From JAKFVA01 sp046155225 (GTDB lineage: Bacteria > Pseudomonadota > Gammaproteobacteria > Burkholderiales > Burkholderiaceae_C), in the NCBI GenBank assembly GCA_046155225.1, contig JBJXED010000015.1, forward strand, positions 1 to 34,242: 34,242 nt of DNA. The letters run 5' to 3'. Within the stretch, counting starts at the first letter, position 1. Each line of letters begins with the position of its first letter. Positions 32,063-34,242 of this stretch are shown in pieces. Position numbers and translations under genes: made by a program. The notes beneath the pieces are model-generated. The model did no database searches and was not told where the DNA came from. It saw nothing but the letters and a program-made list of their open reading frames with translations.

Positions 32063-33412
32063 ATGCATCCCGCACCAGTCTCGTTTGCGGCGGCCCTGAA
32101 ATTCTGGCTCAAGCTCGGCTTCATCAGCTTCGGCGGCCCGGCCGGGCAAATTGCCATCATGCACCGCGAGCTGGTAGAGCAAAAGCGCTGGATTTCCGAG
32201 AAGCGGTTTTTGCACGCGCTCAACTACTGCATGCTGCTGCCCGGCCCCGAGGCGCAGCAACTCGCCACCTACCTGGGCTGGCTGATGCACCGCACCAGGG
32301 GCGGCATTGCGGCGGGAGTGCTCTTTGTCCTGCCCTCGCTGCTGCTTCTGATTGTCCTGTCCTGGATTTACATGGCCTGGGGCAGCCAGCCGCTGGTGGC
32401 CGGGTTTTTGTATGGCATCAAGTCGGCGGTGGCGGCGCTGGTGCTGCAGGCGCTGCACCGCATGGGCAGCCGCACGCTGGGCCAGCCGCGCCAGCGCCCG
32501 CTACTGTGGGGTATTGCCGCCACCAGTTTTATGGCCATTGTGTTTTTCAGCGTGCCGTTTCCCTGGCTGGTGTTGGGCGCGGCACTGCTGGGCTGGCTCG
32601 CGGCCAAAACCGTGCCTGCGCAATTTGCCGTCAGTGCGGCGCACCAGCGTGCCAAAACCGCACTGAGCCCGGCCCTGATTGACGACAACACCCCCACCCC
32701 GGAACATGCGCGCTACCGGCCCGCACGGCTGGCGCGTGTGATTGCGGCCGGTGCGGCGCTGTGGCTGCTGCCCATGGCCAGCCTGGCACTGCTGCGCGGC
32801 TGGAGCGACACGCTGACGCAAATGGCCTGGTTTTTCACCAAGGCCGCGCTGCTGACCTTTGGGGGCGCGTATGCGGTGCTGCCGTATGTGTACCAGGGCG
32901 CGGTGGCCGAGTTCCAGTGGCTCACCGGCCCGCAAATGATGGACGGCCTGGCGCTGGGCGAGTCCACGCCCGGCCCGCTGATCATGGTGGTGGCGTTTGT
33001 CGGTTTTGTCGGCGGCTGGGGCCAGGCGGTGCTAGGGCCGGGCAGCTTGTTTTGGGGTGCGGCGCTGGCGGCTTGTGTGGTGACCTGGTTTACTTTTCTG
33101 CCGTCGTTTGTGTTCATTCTGGCGGGCGGGCCGCTGGTCGAGTCGACCCACGGCCAGTTGCAATTGACCGCGCCATTGACGGCGATTACCGCCGCCGTGG
33201 TCGGTGTCATCGCCAGCCTTGCTTTGTTTTTCATAGCGCATGTGGCAGGATATACGCTGGCTACACCCCTATTTGATACTAAAGTCGACATTTTCGCCCT
33301 GTTTTTGGCCGTTTTTGCCCTGTTGGCGCTGATGCGCTGGCGCTGGGGCGTGGTCAGCGTGATCGCCGCTTGCGGTGGCGCAGGCCTGCTGTTTCAAACG
33401 CTGGGACGCTGA
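32063..33412 (+). CDS. chrA: Chromate efflux transporter ChrA
   Basis: A 449-residue long-chain CHR-family transporter with two homologous halves. The N-terminal half starts LKLGFISFGGPAGQIAIMHR and has the GPEAQQLATYLGW signature. The second half starts TKAALLTFGGAYAVLPYVYQ and has LGESTPGPLIMVVAFVG. About 11-13 membrane segments; it exports chromate using the proton motive force in characterised members. ATG follows the metW TAA without a gap, so it is cotranscribed with metXW and would share its SAM control, which is unusual. The stretch from about residue 390 to 407 is encoded by a copy of the dispersed repeat. Confidence 0.93.
   Translation: MHPAPVSFAAALKFWLKLGFISFGGPAGQIAIMHRELVEQKRWISEKRFLHALNYCMLLPGPEAQQLATYLGWLMHRTRGGIAAGVLFVLPSLLLLIVLSWIYMAWGSQPLVAGFLYGIKSAVAALVLQALHRMGSRTLGQPRQRPLLWGIAATSFMAIVFFSVPFPWLVLGAALLGWLAAKTVPAQFAVSAAHQRAKTALSPALIDDNTPTPEHARYRPARLARVIAAGAALWLLPMASLALLRGWSDTLTQMAWFFTKAALLTFGGAYAVLPYVYQGAVAEFQWLTGPQMMDGLALGESTPGPLIMVVAFVGFVGGWGQAVLGPGSLFWGAALAACVVTWFTFLPSFVFILAGGPLVESTHGQLQLTAPLTAITAAVVGVIASLALFFIAHVAGYTLATPLFDTKVDIFALFLAVFALLALMRWRWGVVSVIAACGGAGLLFQTLGR
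33232..33287 (+). repeat. Copy D of the dispersed repeat, inside chrA
   Basis: CATAGCGCATGTGGCAGGAT continues with ATACGCTGGCTACA. 24 of 35 positions agree without gaps with copy B at 16557. It codes in frame for IAHVAGYTLATPLFDT, a loop before the last membrane segment of ChrA. Confidence 0.45.
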
Positions 33413-33414
33413 GC

Positions 33415-34242
33415 ATGCCAAAGTTCTCCGCCAACCTGTCACTGATGTACACCGAGCATGACTTCCTCGACCGCTTTGAGGCGGCGGCGCAAGACGGCTT
33501 CAAAGCGGTGGAGTTCTTGTTTCCCTACGCCTGGCCCGCCGCCGAGATCAAGGCGCGGCTGGCTGCGAACGGCTTGCAGCTCGCGTTGTTCAACGCACCG
33601 CCCGGCGGCCACAGCGCCGCCGAAGCCGCGTCCGCCTGGGCCAGCGGCGCACGCGGCAGCGCCTGCCTGCCGGGCCGCGAGGCCGAGTTTGCAGCCGGCA
33701 TCACCCTGGCGCTGCGCTACGCCGACGCGCTGGCCTGCCCGCGCATCCATGCCATGGCGGGCCTGCTGCCGCCTGAGCAACTGCGGGAGGCGCTGCAGCC
33801 GCTGTATGTGCGCAACCTGCGCTGGGCCGCGCAGCAAGCCGCGCCGCAGGGCGTGCAGGTGCTGATTGAGCCCATCAACACGCGCGACATGCCGCGCTAT
33901 TTCCTGAATCGCCAAGACCATGCGCACGAGCTGCTGGACGCCGCCGGTGCGGACAACCTCAAAGTGCAAATGGACCTCTACCACTGCCAGATCAGTGAGG
34001 GTGATGTGGCCACCAAGCTGGCGCAGTACTTGCCCACAGGCCGGGTTGCGCACCTGCAAATCGCCGGGGTACCGCAGCGCCAAGAGCCAGGCACCGGCGA
34101 GCTGAACTACGCCTACCTGCTGGCGCTGGTCGATACGCTGGCAGCGCAAACCGGCTGGGACGGCTGGGTCGGCTGCGAATACCGTCCCGCACAAGGCACG
34201 CGGGCGGGTCTGGGCTGGCGCGAACCTTGGCTTTTCAGTGAT
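33415..34242 (+). CDS. hyi: Hydroxypyruvate isomerase family protein (C-terminus beyond window)
   Basis: 276 codons without a stop before the window ends. The translation starts MPKFSANLSLMYTEHDFLDR and runs on with FEAAAQDGFKAVEFLFPYAW, the opening of Hyi/OtnI-type TIM-barrel isomerases (AP_endonuc_2 fold). Metal-site blocks are visible: VLIEPINTRDMP, VQMDLYHCQISEGD, HLQIAGVPQRQEPGTGELNY and GCEYRPA. The family is about 258-280 residues, so little is missing. Members convert hydroxypyruvate to tartronate semialdehyde, or act on 2-oxo-tetronate. It begins 2 bp after the chrA stop, probably in the same transcript. Confidence 0.9.
   Translation, partial: MPKFSANLSLMYTEHDFLDRFEAAAQDGFKAVEFLFPYAWPAAEIKARLAANGLQLALFNAPPGGHSAAEAASAWASGARGSACLPGREAEFAAGITLALRYADALACPRIHAMAGLLPPEQLREALQPLYVRNLRWAAQQAAPQGVQVLIEPINTRDMPRYFLNRQDHAHELLDAAGADNLKVQMDLYHCQISEGDVATKLAQYLPTGRVAHLQIAGVPQRQEPGTGELNYAYLLALVDTLAAQTGWDGWVGCEYRPAQGTRAGLGWREPWLFSD

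Overview
The window looks like chromosomal DNA of a betaproteobacterium of the order Burkholderiales, most likely family Comamonadaceae (Rhodoferax/Polaromonas-like). This is inferred from high GC, from conserved gene order (glnE divergent from yhdP followed by a nitrilase-family gene; a Kef antiporter divergent from kdsD-kdsC-lptC; metX-metW), and from a stand-alone RfaE2-type heptose adenylyltransferase. No rRNA, tRNA, insertion sequence, phage gene or CRISPR array was seen.

Layout. 1-4372 (minus): start of a nitrilase-family gene and a YhdP/AsmA-like envelope protein. 4398-7214: glnE. 7367-8783 (minus): heptose adenylyltransferase and a ferritin-like di-iron protein. 8830-9343: gene-poor. 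9344-16508: a tightly coupled eight-gene operon (FAD oxidoreductase, DUF1365, cyclopropane-fatty-acid-synthase-like methyltransferase, chalcone-isomerase-like protein, MFS carrier, DUF3833 lipoprotein, SDR, NTF2-like). Elsewhere this gene set belongs to ECF-sigma/ChrR or light/singlet-oxygen regulons, but no sigma or ChrR gene is next to it here. 16753-18181: a cNMP-domain protein and an unknown protein. 18215-23342: Kef antiporter, then kdsD, kdsC, lptC and an SDR, ended by a perfect bidirectional terminator. 23396-23758 (minus): an RRM protein with a glycine-rich tail.

The most interesting part is 23959-30174, which reads as one metal/thiol-stress island. It holds an ECF sigma factor with a 63-residue zinc-finger anti-sigma candidate, a divergent TlpA-like redoxin, and two different bufferin (copper-binding RiPP) loci side by side. 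Locus 1 is bufA1 (DUF2282 precursor), bufB1 (DUF692/MNIO modifying enzyme), bufC1 (DUF2063 partner) and doxX. Locus 2 is bufA2 (a second precursor type with six Cys) and one gene in which the MNIO enzyme and its DUF2063 partner are fused. In both loci a hairpin followed by a T-run lies between precursor and enzyme gene, which could set a high peptide-to-enzyme ratio.

30207-34242: a SAM-II-type riboswitch candidate and an intrinsic terminator that ends exactly at the metX start codon, then metX-metW, a two-domain ChrA chromate transporter, and a hydroxypyruvate-isomerase-like gene running off the end. A short degenerate dispersed repeat occurs at least four times, twice inside coding regions (bufC1 and chrA).
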